DNA of 48,914 bases. Origin: a virus. Both the position numbers and the translations under genes were made by a program. Positions 8,740-15,920 of this stretch are shown here, in pieces. The DNA lies in the IMG/VR virus record IMGVR_UViG_3300036770_008698, positions 1 to 48,914 of that record, one strand, 5' to 3'. Each line of letters begins with the position of its first letter. Positions within the stretch are counted from its first letter, which is position 1. Under the pieces are notes generated by a model. The model was not told the DNA's origin. It ran no database searches and was given only the letters and a program-made list of their open reading frames with translations.

Positions 8740-8775
8740 GTCCAAACCTTATCACTCTTAGTTGGGGGTTTGCAC
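8740..8775 (-). promoter_or_regulatory. Promoter for ligase, leaderless
   Basis: GTGCAAA (-35) occupies 8769-8775 and an extended -10 TGATAAGGT ends at 8746, with a 17-bp spacer. Only 6 bases separate the -10 from ATG 8739, so transcription should begin at or next to the start codon. Confidence 0.6.
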
Positions 8776-9213
8776 CTTCTTTTGGAGTTTTACGCTCTCG
8801 CGTGTACTGAGCACCTGTGACATTAGCTCGCTGATCATACAATCTACTGGACCAATGAGTACAGCATACTGGTCTGTGTGTGAGCCACAGGGGTTTTCCA
8901 CACCATTGAGTTCATCATGCCAATCAAAGCCTGAATCAGCCCCTGTGGTCCTGCGGCTCTCAGGTGTGCACTCACCAACAGGACAAGGTGGATAATCAAA
9001 TCCACCTTCTACTTGAAAAGGAATCCAGCCACGCCCCCTGCACTCTCTGCAACCTCCCTGCGCTAAAAAATTTTGATGTGTCTGCTTCTCAAGAGCAAAT
9101 ATTAAACCTCGCCGTATCGACTCAAGCTCTTGAAGTTGGGCTTCATAAGCAAGAAAAATTTCTGTGCTTGAATCAGGTGTGCGGTGCTTGATTTTCTTCT
9201 TCTTTCCATACAT
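8758..9213 (-). CDS. Zinc-finger protein with CxxCxGxGW motif
   Basis: This 151-residue protein has a basic start (MYGKKKKIKHR), an alpha-helical segment (about 20-50), then GCRECRGRGWIPF, the DnaJ-type CxxCxGxG half-site. Further Cys residues follow (CPVGEC), so one zinc could be bound. The C-terminal third is helical. The single zinc site suggests nucleic-acid or protein binding; no specific role is recognisable. Its stop lies inside the ligase promoter region. Confidence 0.65.
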   Translation of the reverse strand: MYGKKKKIKHRTPDSSTEIFLAYEAQLQELESIRRGLIFALEKQTHQNFLAQGGCRECRGRGWIPFQVEGGFDYPPCPVGECTPESRRTTGADSGFDWHDELNGVENPCGSHTDQYAVLIGPVDCMISELMSQVLSTRESVKLQKKVQTPN

Positions 9214-9228
9214 CGAGAGTGTGCCACA

Positions 9229-9672
9229 TCACTCTTCAGGAAGCTCAAAGAGCTCAACTTTTCGCTTTTTGGTCTTTTTTGTAGAAGGTTTCTGGAACAT
9301 AACATGCTCTCCTCCTTCTCCCACTGTGGTAGGCGTAGAATTAACGCTCTCATCTTCTTGGGTGAAGAAGGGTAGCTCTTCATTGGTTTCAGGGTCGATT
9401 GGTTTTCCTGTGACCTCCCGTATCACAGGTGGGGGCTCTAGCACGACAAGACCCTCTGCAGGAGAATTGACGACAGGAATGTTTAGTCCAGCAAATTCTT
9501 CCCTGCTGGGAGGTATAACACCAATCCTGGTGCACCTCTCGAGGAGAGCCTCATACGTGATGATGCCAAAATCATCGATGTATTCGCGCAGGGTCGCCCG
9601 CCGCCGGCGCAGGAGGTCTGTCAACTTTAGAGTTGAAATATTTGACTTAGAAAGGCTCTTTTGCTTCATCAT
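9229..9672 (-). CDS. Hypothetical protein with basic C-terminus
   Basis: This 147-residue protein has a helical N-terminal half (LTDLLRRRRATLREYIDDFG, then ITYEALLERC), a proline-rich linker and a lysine-rich tail (KKTKKRKVELFELPEE). A strong AAGGAGAG Shine-Dalgarno precedes the double ATG. It is not recognised; the helical core and basic tail would suit a DNA- or RNA-polymerase-associated protein, but this is speculative. Confidence 0.6.
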   Translation of the reverse strand: MMKQKSLSKSNISTLKLTDLLRRRRATLREYIDDFGIITYEALLERCTRIGVIPPSREEFAGLNIPVVNSPAEGLVVLEPPPVIREVTGKPIDPETNEELPFFTQEDESVNSTPTTVGEGGEHVMFQKPSTKKTKKRKVELFELPEE

Positions 9673-9716
9673 CTCGCTCTCCTTGAGAGTGTGCTAATTC
9701 AAAATAACTATTACTT

Positions 9717-10025
9717 TTATGTCGAAGAATTACGAACCCGCCGGAGTGCCTCGAGGCTGTGCAGGAGCTCTGCGATACCCTGCTGAAAGAATGGAGACTT
9801 GGCAATTTCGTCGATTCGATCCTCTGTGAGGTCGAGGTCCCAGCTCTCATCGAAGGCTACCGCAAACTTGCGCATGACACGCAGGACATAATTACGTGCG
9901 GACGAGTGGTTCATCGTGAATCCAATCTCGGTCATCATTTCTGCGATTTCACGATAGTTGACGCCCTCATCATCTGTGACCGTCGCGTATCCCCTGTCAA
10001 CTCGAGCACCTTTTTTCAAAGCCAT
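9717..10025 (-). CDS. Small HTH protein resembling sigma region 4.2
   Basis: This 102-residue protein has one clear helix-turn-helix at about residues 24-55 (YREIAEMMTEIGFTMNHSSA, then RNYVLRVMRKFA). The pattern EIAEMM-x-GFTMNHSSARNYVLRVMRK resembles sigma-70 region 4.2 (EVGKQF, TRERIRQIE, ALRKLR). ATG 10025 is supported by AAGGAGGA upstream; a longer frame from 10097 lacks one. It lies in the operon of the sigma gene (10293-11108), which itself ends before region 4.2. It could supply -35 recognition in trans, or be an independent regulator. Confidence 0.65.
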   Translation of the reverse strand: MALKKGARVDRGYATVTDDEGVNYREIAEMMTEIGFTMNHSSARNYVLRVMRKFAVAFDESWDLDLTEDRIDEIAKSPFFQQGIAELLHSLEALRRVRNSST

Positions 10026-10038
10026 TCCTAATTCCTCC

Positions 10039-10296
10039 TTACCTATTTTTTTGAATTTTCTGAGAGTGTGGAGAGCCCTGCTGCATCGTGGGGCCAAAAC
10101 GAGCCCGCCTAAACTCTTCTAGACGCTGCTGCAGTTCATCCACGGCCTGCTGAGGTTCTTCAGCTTGCAACGAGCGCTCTAGCGCGCTCTTCTTCATTCT
10201 AGTCTCTGACACAATGCGATGTGCACAGGCGAGCGATAAAAAAAGTGCACCGGAACCAACTCCAGTGCACAAAATGGTAATTGCTAGGTCTATCAT
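10039..10296 (-). CDS. Small single-pass membrane protein
   Basis: This 85-residue protein has an N-terminal hydrophobic helix (about residues 3-26) followed by a charged helical domain rich in Gln, Glu and Arg (VDELQQRLEEFRRARFG). It overlaps the sigma stop by four bases (ATGA), so it is translationally coupled to sigma. Tethered coiled-coil proteins next to sigma genes can act as anti-sigma factors, but no known anti-sigma fold is visible. Confidence 0.6.
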   Translation of the reverse strand: MIDLAITILCTGVGSGALFLSLACAHRIVSETRMKKSALERSLQAEEPQQAVDELQQRLEEFRRARFGPTMQQGSPHSQKIQKNR

Positions 10297-11108
10297 GTGA
10301 GGCTCTTACCACTCATGACAGACTGGAGCTCATCTTCCGATATCGGATACTTCTCGGGGTTCTCCTCATCGACGAGCCCAAATCGAAGCCGAATGATTGC
10401 AGCTTCTTTGGGCGTCAGCTCCGCGATTACTTTTTTAGCTATTTTCAAGAGCTCGACTTGTGCGACAGACTCAAACGGATTCGCCTGTAGGCTGTGGTCT
10501 TCGACTTTGTCTTCAATTGAGTCGCTCTCATCATCTGAGGACGAGATCGGCTGCTGGAGAGAAATGACGGCCCGTCCACCGTGCATCGTGGCCTTGACAA
10601 CGGTCGTCGAGGCACCCACGAGCTTCGTCAGCTCTTCTTGTGTGGGTTCACACCCCATCATCTCTCGATATTCATCAGCAGCCTGCAGAAGCTTACGCTG
10701 GACGGCCGCAGCATGGGCAGGCAGGCGTATGATGCGCTTTCGCTTCATGACATGCTGGCCGATGGCTTGCTTGATCCACCAAGTGGCATACGTCGAAAAT
10801 CGAAAACCTTTATCCCACTTGAAGCGCTCCACAGCCTTCATGAGTCCAATATTACCCTCTTGGATGAGGTCTTCCATTGGAATATTATGGCTGCGGTACT
10901 GCTTCGCGATCGACACCACGAGTCGTAGGTTGCACTCAATCAGGCGGGCGCGAGCCTTCTCTGCGGCCCGGCCGCCTGCTTCAAAGCGCTGAAAAAGCTC
11001 CACAACTTCGGGGTGCTTCAGCTGCGGAAAGGTCTGAAGATTGTTGAGATAATCATTGATTGCGACATTCACGTTTTTCTTCTCTTTTTCAGCACGCTTT
11101 GAGTGCAT
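10293..11108 (-). CDS. Sigma-70-family RNA polymerase sigma factor, truncated before region 4.2
   Basis: This 271-residue protein carries region 1.2/2.1 (NLRLVVSIAKQYR, about 60-72), region 2.3-2.4 (GNIGLMKAVERFKWDKGFRF, then STYATWWIKQAI, about 85-116) and region 3 (about 124-205). It has region 4.1 (LTPKEAAIIRLRFGL, about 231-245). Primary sigmas continue with the region 4.2 HTH; here the chain ends about 26 residues later with an unrelated acidic tail. It should bind core polymerase and melt -10 elements. The -35 contact would need another protein, or extended -10 promoters, which this genome uses. It overlaps the upstream gene as TAATG. Confidence 0.9.
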   Translation of the reverse strand: MHSKRAEKEKKNVNVAINDYLNNLQTFPQLKHPEVVELFQRFEAGGRAAEKARARLIECNLRLVVSIAKQYRSHNIPMEDLIQEGNIGLMKAVERFKWDKGFRFSTYATWWIKQAIGQHVMKRKRIIRLPAHAAAVQRKLLQAADEYREMMGCEPTQEELTKLVGASTTVVKATMHGGRAVISLQQPISSSDDESDSIEDKVEDHSLQANPFESVAQVELLKIAKKVIAELTPKEAAIIRLRFGLVDEENPEKYPISEDELQSVMSGKSLT

Positions 11109-11458
11109 TAGTTCACCAAACGCTTGTCGAAGTTGCCATCGACATAGTTGTCTTCCTCGGTGAGGAAGGCTGCGTTCTCGTACAGATAAGCCTCGTGTGC
11201 CTCACGACGTTGGCGGCGAATCTGTGATTCACGTCGCAGGTACGCAATCTCGATCTCCCAAAGATAAGGATCAAAGTTGCCGTCGATAACCTTGAGCCTG
11301 TCAGACTCCAGTTGATTTAGACGTGAAAAGAGCTCCTCATCTGGGACCAGTGCCGTCTCATCCATGTTGACGACTTCAGGGACTGCAACGGGGCACTGTG
11401 CATACGTGTACTGGGTCTCTGTTTGATGAAAACCTTGCTGGCGCTTCTTCTTAGACAA
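11108..11458 (-). CDS. Hypothetical charged helical protein upstream of sigma
   Basis: This 116-residue protein uses TTG 11458 as its first possible start; an internal ATG gives a shorter form. The C-terminal two thirds are helical and rich in Glu, Arg and Tyr (EIEIAYLRRESQIRRQRRE). Its stop overlaps the sigma start (TAATG), so the two are coupled. A promoter-like pair lies upstream at 11529-11558. Function unknown. Confidence 0.55.
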   Translation of the reverse strand: MSKKKRQQGFHQTETQYTYAQCPVAVPEVVNMDETALVPDEELFSRLNQLESDRLKVIDGNFDPYLWEIEIAYLRRESQIRRQRREAHEAYLYENAAFLTEEDNYVDGNFDKRLVN

Positions 11459-11528
11459 TTTTATTACTCACTTGTTTTGGAGTTTTTACACTCACATTGA
11501 AATACGGCTACTAGGCCGGTTGATGTGT

Positions 11529-11558
11529 ACTATAGTGCCACCGAGGCAAAAAGTACAC
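11529..11558 (-). promoter_or_regulatory. Candidate promoter of the sigma operon
   Basis: On the minus strand GTGTACT (11552-11558) is followed after 17 bp by TATAGT (11529-11534). A second -35-like GTGTAAA occurs at 11485-11491, with TAATAA 18 bp downstream next to the TTG start. Either could drive the sigma operon. Confidence 0.45.
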
Positions 11559-11562
11559 AAGC

Positions 11563-11799
11563 TCATCTCTTAATTTTTACTTTGTGCCGACGCTCAAGAG
11601 CGGTGATTGCATCAACGACCTCGAGCGCGAGTTGGGTATTACGATCGACTGTAGGTCTACCTGCAACAGCAGGTGCAAGCTCGGCTGCAAGCTCAATAAT
11701 CCTAATAAGATCGCGGTAGAGATCAGGGGTCAATTGAGGCTGACCCCTCTTTCCTGCAGCCGTGCCATTTACTTCCGCGACTGTTTTTAGCTTCACCAT
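11563..11799 (-). CDS. Small helical hypothetical protein
   Basis: This 78-residue protein (MVKLKTVAEVNGTAAGKRGQ at the start) has a helical body (DLIRIIELAAELAPAVAG) and a basic end (RRHKVKIKR). An AGGAGG Shine-Dalgarno lies 4 bases before the ATG. It follows the zinc-finger gene by 8 bases and probably shares its transcript. No family is recognised. Confidence 0.6.
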   Translation of the reverse strand: MVKLKTVAEVNGTAAGKRGQPQLTPDLYRDLIRIIELAAELAPAVAGRPTVDRNTQLALEVVDAITALERRHKVKIKR

Positions 11800-11807
11800 G
11801 TGGCCTC

Positions 11808-12152
11808 CTAGGTCATGCGACCCTTGTGGTTGGTCGCAGTTGATTGTGTTACAGTCGTGAATCGAACGCCTGGGTCATTTTTGCGGCGGCCGAGCTGGCA
11901 ACTTTTGCCCACCATCATCCCGCTATTAACCCACCACATTTGTCTATACGCCTCGCGGTCTTCTTGCGAAGAAAACTTGAGCACTGTGATGCCCGCCTGC
12001 TTGCCATCGCCTGCCGTCAAACCAAGATATTTGGTAGAAGATTCCGACGAACACTCAGCGCACGTGGTGATGAGCCCACCAATTCGGCGCTTCATGGGAG
12101 AGTTAGGGTCAAAATCACAACCGCATTCGATACATTCATGTGTCGTAATCAT
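11808..12152 (-). CDS. Zinc-ribbon protein from a leaderless promoter
   Basis: This 114-residue protein starts MITTHECIECGCDFDP and has a second Cys pair after a loop (TTCAEC), giving a CxxC-x~20-CxxC zinc ribbon in residues 7-37. The rest is mixed alpha/beta with a Trp-Trp pair (QMWWVNSG). No Shine-Dalgarno is present, but a promoter of the window's standard type ends 6 bases upstream of ATG, so the message is probably leaderless. Confidence 0.65.
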   Translation of the reverse strand: MITTHECIECGCDFDPNSPMKRRIGGLITTCAECSSESSTKYLGLTAGDGKQAGITVLKFSSQEDREAYRQMWWVNSGMMVGKSCQLGRRKNDPGVRFTTVTQSTATNHKGRMT

Positions 12153-12188
12153 GTTGTGATACTAACATGTGCTGTAGAATTTTTGCAC
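12153..12188 (-). promoter_or_regulatory. Promoter, leaderless type
   Basis: GTGCAAA (12182-12188), a 17-bp spacer and extended -10 TGTTAGTAT (hexamer 12159-12164) match the repeated promoter. The start codon begins 6 bases after the -10. Confidence 0.6.
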
Positions 12189-12193
12189 TGTCT

Positions 12194-12222
12194 TTTAAAA
12201 AGTTGTGGCCCGAAGGCCACAA
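12194..12222 (-). terminator. Intrinsic terminator after the lipoprotein gene
   Basis: On the minus strand TTGTGGCC-TTCG-GGCCACAA (12203-12222) forms a perfect 8-bp stem with a UUCG-type loop, followed by CTTTTTA. It ends the 12247-12567 transcript just before the next promoter. Confidence 0.8.
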
Positions 12223-12246
12223 GCTTTTCCAAATTTTACTATTTTT

Positions 12247-12567
12247 TCACTTGACAGCAGGAGTTGCAGGGGCAACTACAGGAACGACAACCGGAGGAGC
12301 AACAACTGGCTCAACAGGGGCCGGGGCAGGGGTCACAGTCTCAGCCGCAGGGCAGACTGGGCAGTTACACTCAGCAGGCGGACAGACATCAGCAGCAGGC
12401 GCATCCACGACAGCAGGAACCTTCGCAGGCTCAGCAGGCGCAGCAACCACCTCAGCTGCAGCAGCGACAGTCGCATCAGCGGCGACTTCATCAGTGGCAG
12501 GCTTGCAGGCAACAGTGTAGATGGAGCAAAGGGCAGCAACGATAGAAAGTGTGTTCTTGATTCTCAT
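12247..12567 (-). CDS. Proline/alanine-rich lipoprotein
   Basis: This 106-residue protein has a signal peptide with a lipobox-like YTVAC (residues 17-21), so the Cys would be lipidated. The mature part is Ala/Pro/Val-rich and contains a Cys cluster (CPPAECNCPVCP). It is predicted to be anchored in a membrane and to span periplasmic space as an extended rod. Size and style would suit an outer-membrane spanin, but a partner inner-membrane spanin is not identified. Confidence 0.65.
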   Translation of the reverse strand: MRIKNTLSIVAALCSIYTVACKPATDEVAADATVAAAAEVVAAPAEPAKVPAVVDAPAADVCPPAECNCPVCPAAETVTPAPAPVEPVVAPPVVVPVVAPATPAVK

Positions 12568-12621
12568 GGCTTCTAATATATTTTCATGAAGACCAGCTGT
12601 TCAAAAAAAGTGAAAATTTTT

Positions 12622-12691
12622 TGGGGAAAGAGGATTCGAACCTCTATAGTGAGAGTCAAAGTCTCAAGTCCTGCCGTTGAACGATTCCCCA
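12622..12691 (-). tRNA. tRNA-Gln (anticodon UUG)
   Basis: The minus strand folds as a cloverleaf. The acceptor stem pairs TGGGGAA with TTCCCCA. The anticodon stem TGAGA/TCTCA encloses loop CTTTGAC (anticodon TTG), and the T arm is AGAGG-TTCGAAT-CCTCT. The 3' CCA is not encoded. Lower-confidence points are the short D arm and the exact ends. Confidence 0.9.
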
Positions 12692-12694
12692 GCA

Positions 12695-12934
12695 TCAATC
12701 TTTAGACAAGCGGTGCTCAATCAGGCACAGCGCTGCTATGAGTAACAAGTTCTCTGAGTTGTAAGTGTCCCTCCCCCGGAGAAGAGTGATCATGAAGAAA
12801 CTTATCAAACAAGTCCAGAATGTAAAAACTACCAGTTTTTTCTTCAACCTGCTGAGGATATTCATATCATAGATAAGCTGTTTACTTTCTTTTATGGCAC
12901 AATTAGAGCGCCATAAAAGAAGCAAGGCATCCAT
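12695..12934 (-). CDS. Small membrane protein
   Basis: The frame encodes up to 79 residues; an internal ATG at 12865 gives a 56-residue form starting MNILSRLKKKLVVF. A hydrophobic helix (VVFTFWTCLISFFMITLL) is followed by a second, weaker one near the end. No clear Shine-Dalgarno supports either start. It is divergent from the plus-strand gene at 12946. Confidence 0.45.
   Translation of the reverse strand: MDALLLLWRSNCAIKESKQLIYDMNILSRLKKKLVVFTFWTCLISFFMITLLRGRDTYNSENLLLIAALCLIEHRLSKD
12887..12921. repeat. 12-bp inverted repeat between divergent genes
   Basis: TTCTTTTATGGC is mirrored by GCCATAAAAGAA after an 11-base loop. It lies about 25 bases upstream of the plus-strand gene at 12946 and inside the longer form of the minus-strand gene. 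It may be an operator or a leader hairpin. Confidence 0.5.
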
Positions 12935-12945
12935 ACATATTGATC

Positions 12946-13365
12946 ATGATGAACGAAAAAAAACCTTGGGAAATTGACCACGATGAAGCCGCATGTGAGG
13001 AAGGTGGCATGGCACTTGGATTCCTGCAGAGAACGCAGTCGATGATTAGCCAGGTGCAAGAGCTCCTTGACGCTGAGGATTCAATTCCGGCCTGGGTGAC
13101 GTCAAAGCTCACTTCCGTCTATGAAGACATGAACGACGTACATGCCTACCTGACGCAGCTCGATAGCTTCAGTAGGGCAAAAGGTGTAGATGGAATCTCT
13201 GAAGCTAAAAAGAGAAAAAAGAAGAAAGGGCTTTGGCACAACATTCACGCACGCAGGAAGGCTGGAAAGCGCCCCCTACGCCCTGGTGAAAAAGGTTATC
13301 CGAAGACGCTGGACATCGAAAGTGTGATTAGGGAATTTGTCTTTAACGAGCTGAAGAAGCGTTGA
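12946..13365 (+). CDS. Helical protein with the QLRxII-like tag at its C-terminus
   Basis: The protein has about 139 residues. Residues ~10-70 contain helices (GGMALGFLQRTQSMISQVQE, LDAEDSIPAWVTSKLTSVYE) of a type seen repeatedly in marine and large phages. A lysine-rich middle follows. The last residues, LDIESVIREFVFNELKKR, resemble the N-terminal tag of other proteins here but sit at the opposite end. It is the only plus-strand gene in this part of the window and converges on the 13343 gene, overlapping it by 23 bases. Confidence 0.65.
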   Translation: MMNEKKPWEIDHDEAACEEGGMALGFLQRTQSMISQVQELLDAEDSIPAWVTSKLTSVYEDMNDVHAYLTQLDSFSRAKGVDGISEAKKRKKKKGLWHNIHARRKAGKRPLRPGEKGYPKTLDIESVIREFVFNELKKR

Positions 13366-13675
13366 GGTAGTCAGGTGTCTCTTCAGGTGTCTCTTCAGGT
13401 GCCTCTTCACCTCCTTCTTCAGAGGTCGCAGTTTTAGCGCTCATCCCTATATAGTCGAGAGCATCACTAGGGCGCCCTGGATCCCCATCCGATCCCATTG
13501 ACCGTGCAGGAGAACGATACCAGAAACCCTGGATATCGTTCCCACGTGTCAATTCGTACGAATAAAAACCCTTTGGGTCAGTGGGATCCGAGCCAGAGGC
13601 CGAAGCGGCTTGTCCATATTCAGCCAACAGAATTTCTTTTATGAGAGCCCTCAAGTTTTTATGAGAAGACTTCAT
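13343..13675 (-). CDS. QLRxII-tag protein, acidic
   Basis: This 110-residue protein begins MKSSHKNLRALIKEILLAEY, a variant of the shared tag, then has a Gly/Ser/Pro-rich middle and an acidic tail with repeated EETPEETPEE. It starts inside the stop of the upstream tag gene (ATGA), so the two tag proteins form a pair. Unknown function. Confidence 0.6.
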   Translation of the reverse strand: MKSSHKNLRALIKEILLAEYGQAASASGSDPTDPKGFYSYELTRGNDIQGFWYRSPARSMGSDGDPGRPSDALDYIGMSAKTATSEEGGEEAPEETPEETPDYLNASSAR

Positions 13676-13839
13676 CCCTCATCCTCATCTTCTTCGTCCT
13701 CACCAAGGCGTTGAAGGTCATCTTCTTTAGCGGGCTTGCCTGTATTGGCTGCCCATTTATCGGGAGGCACAGAATCTTCTTGTACATCCTTGATCGCCTC
13801 ACGAATAATGCGCCGCAATTCACCAAGCTTGATCTTCAT
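13672..13839 (-). CDS. QLRxII-tag micro-protein (55 aa)
   Basis: This short gene reads MKIKLGELRRIIREAIKDVQ followed by a 35-residue acidic tail ending DEEDEDEG. AAAGGAT precedes the ATG. It consists of little more than the shared helix and an acidic tail, and it overlaps the next tag gene by four bases. Confidence 0.65.
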   Translation of the reverse strand: MKIKLGELRRIIREAIKDVQEDSVPPDKWAANTGKPAKEDDLQRLGEDEEDEDEG

Positions 13840-13857
13840 ATCCTTTAAGTATAAAAC

Positions 13858-13895
13858 AAAAAAGCTCCCTCACAAAATATCATGAAGGAGCATAC
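13858..13895 (-). terminator. Intrinsic terminator
   Basis: On the minus strand GCTCC (13890s) pairs with GGAGC across an AT-rich loop and is followed by TTTTTTG. It lies just after the stop of the 13915 lipoprotein and before the tag micro-gene. Confidence 0.7.
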
Positions 13896-13914
13896 ACAAA
13901 TCACCAGCTAATTT

Positions 13915-14166
13915 TCAATATCTCGAATATTCGCTGAGTCGAACCCAATAACACTGGCTATACACATAGTGTCCATGCCGTGACGGCTCACAGACATGAA
14001 TCCATGTCCCAAGAGATCGATATCCTGCGCTCACAACTCTTCGAGAAGGCGGGCGCGGAGACTCAACTCTCACAGGCTCAGGTCGAACAACACGCACAGG
14101 CTCATAAAAACAACCTGACGATATAATGCCCAACATAACAATAAACGTCAACAGTTTATTATACAT
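13915..14166 (-). CDS. Small lipoprotein
   Basis: From ATG 14166 the protein starts MYNKLLTFIVMLGIISSGC, a signal peptide with lipobox SSGC. The mature part is rich in Arg, Pro and Tyr, with RPEPVRVESPRPPSRR early and aromatic residues later. An upstream in-frame start at 14184 would overlap the endopeptidase gene. It directly follows the cell-wall endopeptidase gene, so a role in lysis or the envelope is plausible but unproven. Confidence 0.65.
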   Translation of the reverse strand: MYNKLLTFIVMLGIISSGCFYEPVRVVRPEPVRVESPRPPSRRVVSAGYRSLGTWIHVCEPSRHGHYVYSQCYWVRLSEYSRY

Positions 14167-14180
14167 GCTTGTGTATATCC

Positions 14181-14897
14181 TCACTTAACGGAGCCTGGGA
14201 TTAGGTCGTTAATACCAGGACGAATTAACCTCAGTGCGTGGTACGTCTTCGCCGGAGTCGCAGTCCCAAGCGGGCGCTGGTGCTTGATCACGCCCTGGCG
14301 CCGTGAACCATCGGGACCAACGCCTGTCGCATTGCCTTCAACAGTGTGGAAGATGCGTGTGGCAGGATCCCAACGCTCGACCAGCGTGACATGTGAGCCA
14401 TAACCATAACCTGGCGCAAAGCCCACCAGCAGAATGTCACCTGGGCGTGGGCCAAACGCCGTGACCTCTTCAGGTGTCGACGCCGCGGTCAACTTCAGGT
14501 ACTTGCGCCCATCAGCTACAGGTCGAGGATACTTCGCCGCGGTGGCCTTAGCATTTGCAGACGCAAACCCGGCAACATAACGCCCATAACAATCAAGACG
14601 ATACGTGGAAGGCCAGTACAACTGCCTCAGGTCGGGTTGAATAAACGGTTCCCAACAGTGAGCGTGAAAGGCTCCACACCACTCATAGTCACCATCCTTC
14701 TGATAAACGAACTTACCCGGATTCGACACGCCTCCCAACTGCGCGCCATTCCGAATGTACCCATCGATCGCCTTGCGGTCATCATCAAACAACGGATCCT
14801 GCAATGAACGACGCGGAGGATCAACCACATCACGCTTCCACTCGACCAGCGCGCGCTCTAACGCCAACTCACCAGCTTTTTTCAATAAATTGTCCAT
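14181..14897 (-). CDS. CHAP/NlpC-like cell-wall endopeptidase (endolysin candidate)
   Basis: This 238-residue protein has a likely catalytic Cys in YEWCGAFHAHCW (about residue 74) and a His in GYGSHVTLVE (about 169). A typical GDILLVG strand precedes the His and an EGNA segment follows. That order matches papain-fold CHAP/NlpC-type peptidoglycan peptidases. No signal peptide is seen, so it would need a holin or similar to reach the wall, or act in the virion. An AGGAG Shine-Dalgarno precedes ATG. Confidence 0.75.
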   Translation of the reverse strand: MDNLLKKAGELALERALVEWKRDVVDPPRRSLQDPLFDDDRKAIDGYIRNGAQLGGVSNPGKFVYQKDGDYEWCGAFHAHCWEPFIQPDLRQLYWPSTYRLDCYGRYVAGFASANAKATAAKYPRPVADGRKYLKLTAASTPEEVTAFGPRPGDILLVGFAPGYGYGSHVTLVERWDPATRIFHTVEGNATGVGPDGSRRQGVIKHQRPLGTATPAKTYHALRLIRPGINDLIPGSVK

Positions 14898-14942
14898 ATT
14901 AACTCCTACACCTAGATAGGTACCCGTTTTAGACTTAGACGA

Positions 14943-15269
14943 TTATTTGAAACTGCAAAGTGCTGCGATAAGTGCTGAAGTGTAGCTAGGATGTAGAGTC
15001 TGTCGCATAGATGTTGGAGGATCAACGACCCAGTCAGGTTCAGGGTCATGATAGAGTGCTCGGGGTTCCCAGCCGTGGTCACTTCGCATAACCCTTACCA
15101 AGTGCAAAATACAATTTAATGTGGTCTCATCATCAAGGTCAGGAATTGCTCCAGAAGGCACACCCCCAAACGAAACTCTAAAAGATTTACCATGAAGACA
15201 TGCTAACATACCCGGCATCCACCTCCAATATTTAGCTTTGACTGCTTGTGCTGCTAGAGCTACGGACAT
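14943..15269 (-). CDS. WRWxPGM-family protein A
   Basis: This 108-residue protein contains KYWRWMPGMLACLHG and, after a variable strand, DDETTLNCILHLVRV. This is the pattern of a widespread small phage family whose usual signatures are W-R-W-x-P-G-M and DPATLGCLL. Three more members lie at 16277, 18246 and 19367. Function unknown. Confidence 0.65.
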   Translation of the reverse strand: MSVALAAQAVKAKYWRWMPGMLACLHGKSFRVSFGGVPSGAIPDLDDETTLNCILHLVRVMRSDHGWEPRALYHDPEPDWVVDPPTSMRQTLHPSYTSALIAALCSFK

Positions 15270-15432
15270 CTTCTTTATCCAGATTTTTTTGATAATATTT
15301 TTTTATGTACCGCAGCTCACGACCGCGCATTTTATACCCGATTGCCATGCCAGCTGCGAAAATCACACCTAGAAAAAAGAAAGTGGCAATGTAGAGCAGG
15401 ATGATGAGCTCGATGTTCGACGTCAAATTCAA
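15232..15432 (-). CDS. Small membrane protein
   Basis: This 66-residue protein starts at TTG 15432, which overlaps the stop of the preceding gene (TTGA). It has a long hydrophobic helix (about residues 8-32), then a basic cytoplasmic segment and a serine-rich tail. The non-ATG start rests on the coupling. Confidence 0.45.
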   Translation of the reverse strand: MNLTSNIELIILLYIATFFFLGVIFAAGMAIGYKMRGRELRYIKKYYQKNLDKEDVRSSSSTSSQS

Positions 15433-15596
15433 GATTTGACATCCTCATCTTCCGCAAGGGGCTTGATATTCTTGAGTGAGGCCCACAACTGGCGGTCACG
15501 TGCATTATCACCATGCACATATCCCAAGAGGTACGCTCCGACCACAAGAGCCGCCACTCCGATTCCAAAAGAAATTTCAACAATTCCAAAATTCAT
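15429..15596 (-). CDS. Small membrane protein (55 aa)
   Basis: The frame reads MNFGIVEISFGIGVAALVVG and continues with a single helix ending in GYVHGDNARDRQLW and an acidic tail. The next gene starts within its stop. The two tandem small membrane proteins could be a pair. Confidence 0.55.
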   Translation of the reverse strand: MNFGIVEISFGIGVAALVVGAYLLGYVHGDNARDRQLWASLKNIKPLAEDEDVKS

Positions 15597-15598
15597 AA

Positions 15599-15913
15599 TT
15601 ACTCCTCTTCTTTTTTAGAAAATTCTCTAAGCTGCCGTGTGACCTCTCCTGAGGCCATTCCACGAATTTCTTCCACAAGTTTCCCAAAACTGATCTCATC
15701 GAGCTCGTAAGCAGAAATGAGCTCGCGCACCGCTGAATACGTGAGGCCTGCGGAGCGCCAGCGCTCTTGGTCTTTTTGCCCATGTGATAAGAGCAAGTTG
15801 ACAGTCTCTTGGAGGCGAGAGCGCTCGATATATCCGTGCTCAAAACCTGAAACCCATGCTTCAGCCTGCTGCTCTGAAAAACCTGCCTTGCGTGCCAATT
15901 CTCTGGGATCCAT
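15599..15913 (-). CDS. Helical hypothetical protein
   Basis: This 104-residue protein has an opening helix pair (PRELARKAGFSEQQAEAWVS) that looks HTH-like or UBA-like. A second helical segment follows (AVRELISAYELDEISFGKLV), then a charged tail ending KKEEE. A GAGG Shine-Dalgarno precedes ATG. Function unknown. Confidence 0.55.
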   Translation of the reverse strand: MDPRELARKAGFSEQQAEAWVSGFEHGYIERSRLQETVNLLLSHGQKDQERWRSAGLTYSAVRELISAYELDEISFGKLVEEIRGMASGEVTRQLREFSKKEEE

Positions 15914-15920
15914 AATCTCC

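Noticed and set aside
14905-14934. Promoter for the endopeptidase gene
   Set aside because: GTCTAAA resembles the -35 but the position 17 bp downstream (TGTAGG) is a poor -10 and overlaps the ribosome site; left as unproven.
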